The notes under the pieces: generated by a model
The model's input: the letters and a program-made list of their open reading frames with translations, nothing else
Told to the model about the DNA's origin: nothing
The model's database searches: none
Shown: piece by piece, positions 11,113 through 20,315 of the stretch
Numbering within the stretch: the first letter of the stretch is position 1
Layout of the letters: every line of letters starts with the position of its first letter
Position numbers and translations under genes: made by a program
DNA from: Advenella kashmirensis WT001
Lineage (GTDB): Bacteria; Pseudomonadota; Gammaproteobacteria; Burkholderiales; Burkholderiaceae_B
DNA length: 64,000 bases
Direction of reading: 5' to 3'
Assembly: GCF_000219915.2 (NCBI RefSeq)
Contig: NC_017964.1
Coordinates: 62,001-126,000, forward strand

Positions 11113-11825
11113 GCGCGGCTTCATACACGCAATCACAAACGCAAGAACCGCCACAACAGCTCACCTATGCTGTCCTGTCTGCTTTACTGGGCTACCCGGA
11201 CGAAGAGCTAATTGATGCGCTACCCATGTTGCGTTCATTGTTAAATCAGGAGCAGGCGGGCCATCTGGCACCCATACTGGATCTGCTGGCCAATAACCCG
11301 GATCTGATTCAATTACAAGAGCAATACGTGGAGACGTTTGACAGCAAACCAAGCCACTCCTTGCATCTGTTCGAGCATATCCATGGCGAATCACGAGATC
11401 GGGGTCAGGCCATGGTTGATTTGCGCAATGAATATATTGAACACGGCCTGCTGCCGGACACCACCGAGCTACCCGACTATATCCCCCTGTTTCTGGAGTT
11501 CCTGTCGCAGATCCCGGCAGAAAAGGCTGCTGAGCTGCTGGGCGATGCCATTCATATTCTGTCTCGCATTCAAGAAAAACTCGCCCGGGCCCAAAGCCCG
11601 TATGCGGCCATATTCCAGGTATTGCGCGGCATGACGCCGGTTGAGCCTGAGCCGCTGCCAGAGCCACCGCAAGGCGACATGGAAGAAACAATGGTGACCT
11701 TCGGGCCGAATGCCGACGGTACAGAGCCAATGCTTTATCGCAAGCCAGCGGTTGATCAACCGGTTACGTTTTATGAAACCGATCCCAGGAAAGAGACTGT
11801 GTCAAATATAGCTGCAGAAAAATAG
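11109..11825 (+). CDS. narJ: Nitrate reductase molybdenum-cofactor assembly chaperone NarJ
   Basis: 238 residues of the TorD/NarJ chaperone family. NarJ binds apo-NarG in the cytoplasm, helps insert the molybdenum cofactor and delays membrane docking of NarGH until it is mature; it is not part of the final enzyme. The all-helical N-terminal two-thirds holds the family-typical stretch SLHLFEHIHGESRDRGQAM, followed by LPDYIPLFLEFLS. The C-terminal tail, rich in Pro and Glu, is variable in the family. The start overlaps the restored narH stop and has AGGAG upstream. The gene is intact. Confidence 0.93.
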   Translation: MSAASYTQSQTQEPPQQLTYAVLSALLGYPDEELIDALPMLRSLLNQEQAGHLAPILDLLANNPDLIQLQEQYVETFDSKPSHSLHLFEHIHGESRDRGQAMVDLRNEYIEHGLLPDTTELPDYIPLFLEFLSQIPAEKAAELLGDAIHILSRIQEKLARAQSPYAAIFQVLRGMTPVEPEPLPEPPQGDMEETMVTFGPNADGTEPMLYRKPAVDQPVTFYETDPRKETVSNIAAEK

Positions 11826-11835
11826 GGAGCGCCCG

Positions 11836-12522
11836 ATGTACTCATATCTACATCATTTTTTCTTCGGAATATATCCTTACATTGCGTTGGCGATATTTCT
11901 GCTGGGCAGTCTGATGCGATTTGAGCGCAGCCAGTACACCTGGAAGAGCGATTCAAGCCAGTTGCTTAAACGCAGTACGTTGCGCCTGGGCAGCATTTTG
12001 TTTCATGGCGGAATTATTGCCCTGTTCTTTACCCATCTGTTCGGTCTATTGACCCCGCCTGCGGTCTATCACGCTTTGGGCGTGTCCACGCAGGCAAAGC
12101 AGTGGCTGGCCATTGTGGTCGGGGCTGCACTCGGTATTGTCTGTCTGGTCGGGTTATTGCTGCTGATCTACCGGCGCATCTCCGAGCCGCGGCTGGTTGC
12201 CACCTCAAGGTTCAGCGATTGGCTGACCCTGTTCTGGATACTTGTAGTGTTGTTACTGGGGCTGCTTTCGATTTTCACGTCGGTAGAGCATAAGGATGGC
12301 GCGGTCATGCTGATGCTGGGCGATTGGGCGCAGCGTATCGTGACATTTCGTAGCGGCGCTGCAGAGGTGATGCTGGGGGCGCCCTGGGTTTACCAGGCGC
12401 ATATGATATTGGGAATGACCCTGTTTTTGATTTTTCCGTTCACCCGGTTGGTTCACGTATGGAGCGGCTTTGCATCGGTTTCCTATCTGACACGGGCCTG
12501 GCAGCTGGTGCGTTCACGCTGA
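11836..12522 (+). CDS. narI: Respiratory nitrate reductase gamma subunit NarI (cytochrome b)
   Basis: 228 residues with five membrane segments. NarI anchors NarGH to the inner membrane and oxidises quinol through two b haems. Four histidines at H57, H67, H189 and H207 have nearly the same spacing as the four haem ligands of E. coli NarI (56, 66, 187, 205). The motifs LFHGGI, FFTHLFG, YQAHMILGM and FTRLVHVWSG surround them. GGGAG precedes the start, 10 bases after narJ. The gene is intact and completes the nitrate reductase set. Confidence 0.95.
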   Translation: MYSYLHHFFFGIYPYIALAIFLLGSLMRFERSQYTWKSDSSQLLKRSTLRLGSILFHGGIIALFFTHLFGLLTPPAVYHALGVSTQAKQWLAIVVGAALGIVCLVGLLLLIYRRISEPRLVATSRFSDWLTLFWILVVLLLGLLSIFTSVEHKDGAVMLMLGDWAQRIVTFRSGAAEVMLGAPWVYQAHMILGMTLFLIFPFTRLVHVWSGFASVSYLTRAWQLVRSR

Positions 12523-12535
12523 TGGAGAAATAATC

Positions 12536-13282
12536 ATGATTGTGGTCAACGGTGTTGGTATCGATGAAGCGCAACTGGCGGCTGAATTGCCCAGACACAG
12601 CGAGCAACGGGATCCGGTCAAAAGCGCAAGCCATGAGTTGGTGCTCAGGGAGCTGGTGCGCCAGCGCGCAAGCGCATTGGGTATAAAGGAAACCAGCTCG
12701 CAGGCATTGATGCAGGCGGTGTTTGACGCCGAAATCCAGACGCCCGAACCAGATGAGCAAGCTTGTCGTCGATATTACGAACAGCATAAAAACCAGTTCA
12801 TTCACAATGACAGCGTCCAGGTCTGGCATATCCTGTTTCAGCTGACGCCGCAGATTGATGCGAAGCGGCTGCGTGCGCATGCAGGAGACATTCTTAACAA
12901 CCTTCATCAGGATGTGCCGGAGGCTTTTGCTGAATATGCTCGCAAGTACTCCAATTGCCCATCGTCTTCAAACGGAGGCTCCCTGGGAATTGTTCACCGT
13001 CGCGAAACGGTACCGGAGTTTGAAAAAACAGTGTTTGCCCTGCCGCCGCATTCGCTGCTGAATCGACTGGTCGATACCCGTCACGGATTCCATATTGTGC
13101 GCACCGGTGTAAAGCACGAAGGCGATGTGATGACATTCGATGTGGTCCGCGAGCGCATTGCAGACTGGCTTAGTCAGTCAAGTCGGCGTCGTGCTACCTC
13201 GCAATATCTGCAGTTGCTGGTCGGGCAGGCGCAGATCAAAGGATTGGACATTGAGGGGGCCGATTCGCCCCTGCTGCAGTAA
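12536..13282 (+). CDS. PpiC/parvulin-type peptidyl-prolyl isomerase of the nar operon
   Basis: 248 residues, with no signal peptide visible, so probably cytoplasmic. The N-terminal 100 residues are a helical SurA/NifM-like arm; the parvulin domain spans about 105-210, with the family motifs VWHILFQ, FAEYARKYSNCPSSSNGGSLGIV, FEKTVFALPP and VDTRHGFHIVR. A PpiC gene after narI is a recurring arrangement in proteobacterial nar operons, where it is thought to help fold or mature a nitrate reductase component. It starts 13 bases after narI with a GGAGA site, so it is in the same operon. Confidence 0.88.
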   Translation: MIVVNGVGIDEAQLAAELPRHSEQRDPVKSASHELVLRELVRQRASALGIKETSSQALMQAVFDAEIQTPEPDEQACRRYYEQHKNQFIHNDSVQVWHILFQLTPQIDAKRLRAHAGDILNNLHQDVPEAFAEYARKYSNCPSSSNGGSLGIVHRRETVPEFEKTVFALPPHSLLNRLVDTRHGFHIVRTGVKHEGDVMTFDVVRERIADWLSQSSRRRATSQYLQLLVGQAQIKGLDIEGADSPLLQ

Positions 13283-13321
13283 TCAACGTATCCCTTCTTA
13301 TCATCACGAGAGAGACAAACG

Positions 13322-14572
13322 ATGAAGACCGAGAATCCCAAAGCGTACGCCGTGCTCTACAGCAGCACCTTTGCATTTATGGTCTGCTTTGTTGTATGGA
13401 TGATGTTCGGTGTCCTTGGTATTCAGATTCGCCAGGAGCTTGGCTTGAGCGCCTTTGAGTTCGGGCTGTTGACATCCACGCCCGTCCTGACCGGCGCGCT
13501 GTTCAGGCTGCCCCTGGGGATATGGACTGATCGCTTCGGCGGACGGATCATGATGACAATCCTGTTGGCCGGCTGCTCGGTTCCGGTCTACCTTGTGAGT
13601 TATTCCCAGCAGCTGTGGCATTTTCTGGTCATCGGATTATTTCTTGGGCTGGTTGGTGCCTCATTTGCCATTGGCACGCCATACGTTGCGCGTTTTTTCT
13701 CTGCTGAAAGAAAAGGCTTTGCCATGGGGTTTTTCGGCGCCGGCACGGTGGGTGCGGCCGTTAACCTGTTTTTAACGCCCATTCTGCTCGAGAGCTTCGG
13801 CTGGCGTACCGTCCCCAAAATCTATGCCATCGTTTTATTGATCACCGCAGTCGCTTTCTGGTTTGTGTCGGCACCTGATCCTGGTGCAGGCAAGACTACC
13901 GGCCGTCTTGCAGACCAGTTCAGGATCCTCAGAAATCCCAAAGTCTGGCGGTATTGTCAGTATTATTCGATCACATTTGGCGGATTCACGGCGCTGTCCT
14001 TGTGGATTCCTCAGTATTTTCAGGGTGAGTACGGCTTGACGCTGGTCGCTGCCTCCGCCCTGGCCGCCGGGTTTTCGTTGCCGGGCGCCATATTGCGGGC
14101 GGTCGGCGGCGGCTTGGCAGACCGCTTCGGCGCCCACAATGTCACGTGGTGGTGTCTTTGGGTCGCCTGGGTCTGCCTGTTTCTGCTGTCGTATCCGGAT
14201 ACCCAGCTGACCATCAAAACGCTGGAGGGCGCCTCGACATTTCATTTATATATGCCGATATGGCTGTTTGTGATCATTCTGTTTGTGCTGGGGGCGGTCT
14301 TTGCATTTGGCATGGCGTCCACCTTCAAATATGTGGCAGATGATTTTCCGGACAATATGGGAACCGTCACCGGCATTGTCGGACTGGCAGGCGGTCTGGC
14401 CGGGTTTTTGTTGCCCATTATGTTCGGCATTCTCGCCGAGCTCTTTCAGATCCGCTCAAGCTGCTTTATGTTGCTTTATGGCGTGGTGTGGGTCTCGTTA
14501 ATTATCATTTATATTTCAGAGGTCAGACGCGTCCAGATTTCGGGCGAGATGGTTGATCCTGCAGGCAGGTAG
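13322..14572 (+). CDS. narK: NarK-type nitrate/nitrite transporter (MFS)
   Basis: 416 residues, 12 membrane helices. NarK-family motifs are visible: FMVCFVVWMMFGVLGIQIR in helix 1, LPLGIWTDRFGGR after helix 2, and the glycine-rich GFFGAGTVGAAVNLFLTP plus TGIVGLAGGLAGFLLPI, corresponding to the nitrate signature regions. It imports nitrate and/or exports nitrite across the inner membrane for the nar enzyme. It lies 39 bases after the ppiC-type gene on the same strand, unlike operons where narK precedes narG. Whether it works as nitrate/proton symporter or nitrate/nitrite antiporter cannot be read from the sequence. Confidence 0.92.
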   Translation: MKTENPKAYAVLYSSTFAFMVCFVVWMMFGVLGIQIRQELGLSAFEFGLLTSTPVLTGALFRLPLGIWTDRFGGRIMMTILLAGCSVPVYLVSYSQQLWHFLVIGLFLGLVGASFAIGTPYVARFFSAERKGFAMGFFGAGTVGAAVNLFLTPILLESFGWRTVPKIYAIVLLITAVAFWFVSAPDPGAGKTTGRLADQFRILRNPKVWRYCQYYSITFGGFTALSLWIPQYFQGEYGLTLVAASALAAGFSLPGAILRAVGGGLADRFGAHNVTWWCLWVAWVCLFLLSYPDTQLTIKTLEGASTFHLYMPIWLFVIILFVLGAVFAFGMASTFKYVADDFPDNMGTVTGIVGLAGGLAGFLLPIMFGILAELFQIRSSCFMLLYGVVWVSLIIIYISEVRRVQISGEMVDPAGR

Positions 14573-14749
14573 TGCGCCGCCGCAGCGCTGTATGCTGGTT
14601 TGCAGACGTTTTGCGGGCGCTCCTGAATACCACAGGCAAAAATATATACTTGCTGCGTGGCCGAAGCACAGAGCCGGACTCATCGCTCATCTTGATACGA
14701 TGCGGGCATACCGATTATGATGTTTGTTTTTGGCTAACAGGAAGACTTC

Positions 14750-15709
14750 ATGACAAACGGCATTATTCTCGGCGCTCCATCGTCAACACCGGCGGTAGTG
14801 GTAGGAGGCGGCACCATGGGGGCAGATGTCGCCGTAGTGCTTCTGCGCGCGCGCTGCCCGGTGCATCTTGTCGAGACCCGTGGCGCGGCGCATCAGCAGA
14901 TCAGGGAGCGCATTGCTGCTAACCTGGCGCAAATCAACTGTGCCGACAATGTTGAGCTGCTGACCATGGCAGCGACACTGGAGGCGGTAGATTGGCAGAA
15001 CATTAAGCTGGTCATCGAATGCATTCCGGAAAAACTCGATTACAAACGTGAACTGTTCAAATCTTTGTCTGCTCTTGCGCGGCCGGATACGGTGCTGGCC
15101 AGCAATAGCTCAAGTTTTCCCATCAGCCAGATCGCCCAAGGCCTGTCGCAACGCGAGCGCATGATCGGTTTGCATTTTTTCATGCCAGCGCACATTGTGC
15201 CGCTGGTGGAGGTTGTACTGGGTCCTGATACGGATCAGCAGAGCGCGGAGGACCTTGCCACGTTTATGCGTCGTTGCGGATCGGTACCGATCATCGTTCG
15301 CAAGGATGTGCCAGGTTTTGTCGCCAACCGCCTGCAGCATGCATTGGGCCGCGAAGCTTTCTCGATGATACAGGAGGGCATCGTCACGCCACAGGATATC
15401 GACAATGCAGTGCGTTTCGGCTTTGGTTTTCGCTATATCGCAGCAGGCCCGATCATGCAAAAAGAGCATGCAGGCCTGGATGTGCACGCTGCTGCGGCCG
15501 CTACGATCTACCCGACCCTCTCCAATGTAAGCGAACCGCCCCCGGTGCTGGCCGACAAGCCCGGCCAGGGCCAGTTGGGCATGAAGTCCGGCCAGGGGTT
15601 TTACGATTGGACACCAGAGCAGATTGCCGCCGAGCGGGCTCGCTACGATAAGGCCTTGCGCACCGGGCTGAATATTCTGGCCGCAGACCTGCCCGAGATC
15701 GAGCCCTGA
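14750..15709 (+). CDS. 3-hydroxyacyl-CoA dehydrogenase-family NAD-dependent dehydrogenase
   Basis: 319 residues. The N-terminal Rossmann domain has VVVGGGTMGADVAVVLL with the acidic end of beta-2 at VHLVE, then SNSSSFPISQIA. The catalytic-His region is IGLHFFMPAHIVPLVEVV, followed by the helical C-terminal domain with DVPGFVANRLQHAL. The single-domain length and absence of an enoyl-CoA hydratase part suggest a small-substrate member such as L-gulonate 3-dehydrogenase, L-carnitine dehydrogenase or 3-hydroxybutyryl-CoA dehydrogenase. AGGA precedes the ATG. It faces the ureide genes tail to tail and has no obvious operon partner, so the substrate stays open. Confidence 0.8.
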   Translation: MTNGIILGAPSSTPAVVVGGGTMGADVAVVLLRARCPVHLVETRGAAHQQIRERIAANLAQINCADNVELLTMAATLEAVDWQNIKLVIECIPEKLDYKRELFKSLSALARPDTVLASNSSSFPISQIAQGLSQRERMIGLHFFMPAHIVPLVEVVLGPDTDQQSAEDLATFMRRCGSVPIIVRKDVPGFVANRLQHALGREAFSMIQEGIVTPQDIDNAVRFGFGFRYIAAGPIMQKEHAGLDVHAAAAATIYPTLSNVSEPPPVLADKPGQGQLGMKSGQGFYDWTPEQIAAERARYDKALRTGLNILAADLPEIEP

Positions 15710-15929
15710 GCACTTAAGCTCTTACCGCAACGCCCGCCGCGAATGCGGCTGGTCAGACTAATGCGCCTGTATGCTTGTATGCCGGTATGGGCCGTACGGC
15801 GTCGCAGGCGCTGCGGCAATGACAGTCGTGATCGTGGATCGCCATGCTGGATTTGTACACTCGCAGGCATTGCACTCCCGGTTTGTTCTATACCCGAACC
15901 GAACAGGCAGGCTATCCAGGCACGGCGCA

Positions 15930-16781
15930 TCAGCGCTGGCACTTACCGCGGCGCGCCAGTGTCAGGTTCATATGCCGGTTGACATCCTTGTACAGCAGGT
16001 AGCGGAACTTGTCGGGCCCGCCAGCATAGCAAGCCTGTGGGCAGAAGGCGCGCAGCCACATGAAGTCGCCCGCTTCAACTTCGACCCAGTCCTGGTTCAA
16101 TCGATAAACGGCCTTGCCTTCGAGCACATACAGGCCATGCTCCATGACATGCGTTTCGGCAAACGGGATCACGCCGCCGGGCAGGAAGGTCACGATATTG
16201 ACGTGCATATCGTGGCTCATGTCGGTGGGGTTCACAAAGCGCGTGGTGGCCCAGCGTCCTTCGGTATCGGGCATGGCCACGGGGGCAACTTGTTGCTCAT
16301 TGGTGACAAAGGAGGCGGGGGCAGGAATGCCTTCGACAGCCTGGTAGCGCTTGCGGATCCAGTGGAAACGGGCAGCGTTGTCGCTCTTGTTGTTTATGGC
16401 CCAGTTCGAGGCGGGTGCAATGAAGGCATAGCCACCGGGGGTGAGCGTATGTTCAGTACCTGCCAGGGTGAGCGAGAGCTGTCCTTCGACCACGAAGAGC
16501 ACGGCTTCGGCCAGCGGGTCCTGCTCTGGTTGGCTGCTGCCGCCGCCGGGGGCGACTTCAACAATATACTGGGAGAATGTTTCGGCAAAGCCCGAGAGCG
16601 GGCGTGCCAGCACCCACAGCCGGGTGTTCTCCCAGAACGGCAGATAGCTGGTGACGATATCGCGCATGACGCCTTTGGGAATGACGGCATAGGCTTCGGT
16701 AAACATGGCACGGTCAGTCAGCAGTTCGGTCTGGGCCGGATGACCGCCATGGGGTGCATAGTAGTAGGGGGTCTTTGACAT
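15930..16781 (-). CDS. allE: (S)-ureidoglycine aminohydrolase
   Basis: About 283 residues from ATG 16781 (MSKTPYYYAPHGGH), preceded by GAGGAC; a longer in-frame start at 16835 has no such site. It is a bicupin: the first barrel includes PGGYAFIAPASNWAINNK, the second FLPGGVIPFAETHVMEHGLYVLEGKAVYRLNQ and EAGDFMWLRAFCPQACYAGGP, with the His/Glu/Gln ligands expected for the Mn site. The enzyme releases ammonia from (S)-ureidoglycine to give (S)-ureidoglycolate in allantoin breakdown. It lies 63 bases after the ureidoglycolate lyase gene, whose product uses its reaction product, and is the last gene of the dctA-allA-allE operon. Confidence 0.92.
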   Translation of the reverse strand: MSKTPYYYAPHGGHPAQTELLTDRAMFTEAYAVIPKGVMRDIVTSYLPFWENTRLWVLARPLSGFAETFSQYIVEVAPGGGSSQPEQDPLAEAVLFVVEGQLSLTLAGTEHTLTPGGYAFIAPASNWAINNKSDNAARFHWIRKRYQAVEGIPAPASFVTNEQQVAPVAMPDTEGRWATTRFVNPTDMSHDMHVNIVTFLPGGVIPFAETHVMEHGLYVLEGKAVYRLNQDWVEVEAGDFMWLRAFCPQACYAGGPDKFRYLLYKDVNRHMNLTLARRGKCQR

Positions 16782-16844
16782 TGGAAAAAGTCCTCGAGTA
16801 GTGTCAGTTAAAGCAGAGAGGGGGACGGCAAGCACACGTCACCT

Positions 16845-17356
16845 TCAGAGAAGCGGGCCGATCAGGCCGCCGGGCGTGAGTGTGGCGATATCGCAATTTT
16901 CTCCTGGTCCGCTGCGATCGATAACCAGAAAGTCCGAGACTGCCAGCTACCACGCGAGGCAATAGGCGGGTGATGCCAGACGCCTGCGGCGTAGTTTACG
17001 CCTTGCTGGCTCTGGCATAAAAACACGCGCACCTGCTCAATGGTCGGCGCCTCACCGGCCGCGGCAACCGCCACCAGATAGGGGCGCGACGACAGTGGCA
17101 TAAAGGCCTGGCTGCCCAGAGGATGGCGCTCCATCATGGTAATTTCGAAGGGCAAGGCGCGTGGCAAGCCACGGAAAATAGACACAATTGCCTCGCCCTG
17201 CGGGCCCGGATCAATATGGGCCAGATCGTGGTAACGTTCGGTATTGCCGTCGTTGATCGTAAAGTGCTTTGCCGCATCGCTGGCCTCGATCACCTGGCCA
17301 AAGGGTGCGAAGGCATTGCGTGTCAGCGGCTCTATTGTCAAACGTCTGAGTGTCAT
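16845..17356 (-). CDS. allA: Ureidoglycolate lyase (one frameshift as read)
   Basis: AllA splits (S)-ureidoglycolate into glyoxylate and urea. About 170 residues after repair. N-terminal sequence [19 protein letters not shown] and the central [12 protein letters not shown] are characteristic of the family. After WHHP the raw frame diverges and ends at 16862, but adding one G opposite CC 16934-16935 restores [15 protein letters not shown], the conserved AllA C-terminus, and a stop at 16845. It lies 14 bases downstream of the dctA stop, hence one operon. The next gene makes its substrate. Confidence 0.88.
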
Positions 17357-17370
17357 GCTTGCTGCTACCT

Positions 17371-18642
17371 TTAATCCTCGTTTGTTCCGGTCTGACCGTT
17401 GAGCGTATTATGCGCCTGTTGCCGATCAATATCGCCTTCCCAGGCACCGATAACGATCGTACCGACACAGTTGCCGATCAGGTTGGTCAGGGCGCGCGCG
17501 ATGCCCATGAACCAGTCGACAGACAGTACCAATACCAGTCCGATAGCGGGAATCGCCGGAATGGCACTCAGGGTTGCCGCCAGGATCACGATGGCCGAGC
17601 CGGGTACACCGTGTGCTCCTTTGGATGTCAGCATTGAAATGGCCAGGATTGTGATCAGATCGGTAAATGACAAGGCCGTATTGGTCGCCTGCGCGATGAA
17701 AACGGCAGCCAGTGTCAGATAAATCGAAAATCCATCCAGGTTGAACGAGTAGCCGGTAGGAATTACCAACCCTACAGTGGTGCTTTTGACGCCCATTCGC
17801 TCCAGTTTATGCATAACCTGGGGCAACACGGCGTCTGACGACGCGGTGCCAGCCACCACCAGCAGTTCTTCGCGCAAATAGGCAAGCAGTTTGAAAATGT
17901 TGAAACCGGCAAGTCGCAGGATCAGGCCAAGGATGACGATCACGAATATCGTGCAGGTGACATAGAACAGGGCCACCAGCATGCTCAGCTGGCCCAGCGT
18001 GCCCACGCCATATTTGCCGACGGTAAAGGCTACAGCGCCCAATACACCGAGTGGCGCCAGGCGTACGATAAAGCCGATGATCTTGAAAAACACATGGGAT
18101 AACTGATTCACCAGCGCAGCAACCGGTCGCCCGCGCTCGCCCATTACAGCCACTGCCGCCCCGAACAGAATGGCAATGAGCAGCACCTGCAGGATATCGC
18201 CGGAGGCAAATGCATCGATAAAGGTTTTGGGAATCACCCGCATCAGAAAGCTCACCGTATCTGTTGCATGCTCGGCCTGGGTTGCATAGGGCGTCAGCGC
18301 GCTGGCATCGAGCGAGGATGTGTTCACGTTCATGCCATGGCCGGGCTCGAACAAATAGGCCAGACCAATGCCCAGCGCCAGGGCAAAGGTGGTGACAATT
18401 TCAAAATACAGCAGGGCTTTGGCGCCCACCCGGCCCACTTTCTTCAGATCGCTGCTGCCGCAAATACCGTGCACCACCACGCAGAATACCAAGGGCGCAA
18501 TAATCATTTTGATCAGCTTGATAAAGCCGTCGCCCAGCGGCTTGAGCTGCTCGCCAAAGTGTGGCCAGAACACGCCGATAATCGCGCCCAGAATCAACGC
18601 CACCACAACCTGGCAAAAGAGACTTCGACAAATAATACGCAT
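17371..18642 (-). CDS. DctA-type dicarboxylate/amino acid:cation symporter
   Basis: 423 residues of the DAACS family with about eight helices and two re-entrant loops. Signature regions are present: [20 protein letters not shown], the serine-rich loop in [18 protein letters not shown], the [12 protein letters not shown] motif of the cation/substrate site, and [25 protein letters not shown] precedes the ATG. DctA proteins import C4-dicarboxylates with protons or sodium. Because it is the first gene of an operon with two ureide-degrading enzymes, the natural substrate here may be a ureide or a related carboxylate, which is an inference from context. Control is probably by the divergent GntR gene. 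Confidence 0.88.
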   Translation of the reverse strand: MRIICRSLFCQVVVALILGAIIGVFWPHFGEQLKPLGDGFIKLIKMIIAPLVFCVVVHGICGSSDLKKVGRVGAKALLYFEIVTTFALALGIGLAYLFEPGHGMNVNTSSLDASALTPYATQAEHATDTVSFLMRVIPKTFIDAFASGDILQVLLIAILFGAAVAVMGERGRPVAALVNQLSHVFFKIIGFIVRLAPLGVLGAVAFTVGKYGVGTLGQLSMLVALFYVTCTIFVIVILGLILRLAGFNIFKLLAYLREELLVVAGTASSDAVLPQVMHKLERMGVKSTTVGLVIPTGYSFNLDGFSIYLTLAAVFIAQATNTALSFTDLITILAISMLTSKGAHGVPGSAIVILAATLSAIPAIPAIGLVLVLSVDWFMGIARALTNLIGNCVGTIVIGAWEGDIDRQQAHNTLNGQTGTNED

Positions 18643-18704
18643 TTAGATCCACTCCCCGGGAGCGCCGTAGAGTGCGCCAGCCTGTTGGTTATTTGTGAAA
18701 TGCC

Positions 18705-18720
18705 ATCTGAAATGTCAGAT
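18705..18720. promoter_or_regulatory. Inverted repeat in the dctA/gntR divergent promoter
   Basis: ATCTGA (18705-18710) and TCAGAT (18715-18720) form a perfect 6-base inverted repeat around AATG, between divergent dctA and the GntR-family gene. A TATAAT sequence lies at 18732-18737 on the plus strand. Position and symmetry fit an operator for the FCD-type regulator; no experimental or comparative support is available here. Confidence 0.4.
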
Positions 18721-18792
18721 AACATGTCAACTATAATTAGAATGACTTAAAATGCGATAGTCGTGAAAACCCTAAAAGGCCTCTCTCTTACC

Positions 18793-19489
18793 ATGCGAAC
18801 TCCCATACGCTCTTCAGATCAGTCTTTGGCGGAACAGGCTTTTGAAGCCTTTCGGGATTTGCTCGCTTGCGGTCAAATACGCTCGGGCCAGATGATTTCG
18901 ATATCAGAACTAGTAGAGGTGACCGGCCTGCCGTTGGCCCCGTGCGCGAAGCGGTAAAGCGAGCCGCCGCCGCCGGACTGGTTTCAATTTTGCCCAAACG
19001 AGGCGTATTGGTGCTTGAAGCCACCGCGGAGGCACTGCATGCCGGGTTTCACCTGCGTTATCTGTTTGACCAAGAAGGCGCCCGTCTGTTGGCGCAGCAG
19101 GCGCCGGATCGAGAGCTGGCACACTTGCGCCAGGAACATGAGCGTGTGCTGGAACAGGCTTCAGAAGGCGCCATATCCGCTCAACTACAGATCAAAGCGA
19201 TGGAGGTAGACTGGTCACTGCATGCCTGGCTTACCGGGGCACTGAATAACCCGGTGGCATTGGCGGTTTATGATGAAAATCGTTATCGCCTGAGTGTCAT
19301 GCAACATTCACGCCGACCCTTGCCGGAAAGAATCATTCCGGCCATGACCGAACATCTGCAAATCATCGATCATATACAGGCCGCGCGCCGGAACAGGCCG
19401 TGCAGGCGGTCAGAACCCATTTGCAGAAAACCCTGCGCTGGTGGGGTATCGTTGATAACAACGGGCAGCTGTTCAAAACAGTCAGATAA
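18793..19489 (+). CDS. GntR-family (FCD) transcriptional regulator (two frameshifts as read)
   Basis: About 231 residues after repair. The N-terminal winged helix contains SLAEQAFEAFRDLL, SGQMISISELVEVTGLP and, after adding one C to the CCCC run 18938-18941, LAPVREAVKRAAAAGLVSILPKRGVLV. The C-terminal FCD ligand domain (FHLRYLFDQEGARLLAQQ onward) continues to a second break at CC 19381-19382; one added C restores RAPEQAVQAVRTHLQKTLRWWG and a TAA at 19487. ATG 18793 is chosen because family similarity begins there; a GTG 30 bases upstream is possible. It is divergent from the dctA-allA-allE operon, which it most likely regulates in response to a small acid or ureide. Confidence 0.8.
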
Positions 19490-19626
19490 GCGCGGGCATG
19501 CGTCGATTGCATACGTGGCGACGGCGATGCAGCCCAGGCCTGCGCAGCATCATTACCTTGTTTTGACGTAGCGGCGCGGCTTACATCGTCATTGCTTTGC
19601 GCGGGCGAAGCACAACAGGAGAAAAT

Positions 19627-20286
19627 ATGACAAATGTTTTTATCGTTGGCGGCTCGGGAAAAGTGGCCCGTCATCTTGCCAGGCAATTGAGTGCACGTGG
19701 TCACAAACCTCATTCACTGCATCGGAACGCCCGGCAGGCAGACGAACTCAAGGCCCTGGGCGCGGTCCCGGTATATGGAGATCTGCTGCAACTGGAGGCA
19801 GCCGAGCTGGCCCGGCTCATGGCGGGCAACGATGTGGTGGTGTTTTCGGCAGGGGCTGGCGGCAAGGGTGGAGCCCAAATGACCAATGCCATTGATGGGA
19901 GTGGGTTGGAACTGGCCGTAGCGGCAGCCATGACAGCGGGCATTCGGCGCTTTATTCTGGTGTCGGCATTCCCGGAAGCAGGTCGCGGCAAGACTGTATC
20001 CGAGACCTTTGAAAATTACATGGTGGTGAAAAAACACGCCGACGTGCATCTGGCTGCAACGGATCTGGACTGGGTCATTCTGCGACCCGGTACCTTGCTG
20101 GATACAGCCGGTACCGGCAAGGTACGCGCAGGTCTGGCCATTCCCTATGGGGGCATACCGCGTCCTGACGTTGCGGCTGCCCTGGTTGAGATCATTGAGC
20201 ATCCGGAAGTAAACCGGATCATTATTGAATTGACCGAAGGCGATATGCCGGTGGCCCAGGCCATGCAGCAACTGGCGCGGGCGTGA
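19627..20286 (+). CDS. Atypical SDR, NAD(P)-binding sugar-epimerase-like protein
   Basis: About 219 residues from the ATG at 19627, which has AGGAGA upstream. The N-terminal dinucleotide motif VFIVGGSGKVARHLARQL is followed by an LVSAF strand, the YMVVKKHADVHL active-site-like Tyr-x3-Lys region, and WVILRPGTLLD, as in the NmrA/YwnB-like atypical SDRs that bind NADP. Members include flavin reductase-like and stress-related proteins; the substrate is unknown. It is convergent with nadB, 17 bases away, and has no operon partner. Confidence 0.8.
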   Translation: MTNVFIVGGSGKVARHLARQLSARGHKPHSLHRNARQADELKALGAVPVYGDLLQLEAAELARLMAGNDVVVFSAGAGGKGGAQMTNAIDGSGLELAVAAAMTAGIRRFILVSAFPEAGRGKTVSETFENYMVVKKHADVHLAATDLDWVILRPGTLLDTAGTGKVRAGLAIPYGGIPRPDVAAALVEIIEHPEVNRIIIELTEGDMPVAQAMQQLARA

Positions 20287-20291
20287 GTGAT

Positions 20292-20315
20292 GTAACGGTT
20301 CGCTTAGCCCGTTAC
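20292..20315. terminator. Possible short hairpin between convergent SDR and nadB genes
   Basis: GTAACGG (20292-20298) pairs with CCGTTAC (20309-20315) across a 10-base loop covering the end of nadB. There is no clear T run, so it is at best a weak bidirectional terminator. Confidence 0.3.

Noticed and set aside
15771-16778. Long open frame antisense to allE
   Set aside because: It mirrors the codons of a well-supported bicupin enzyme and has no similarity of its own or ribosome-binding site.
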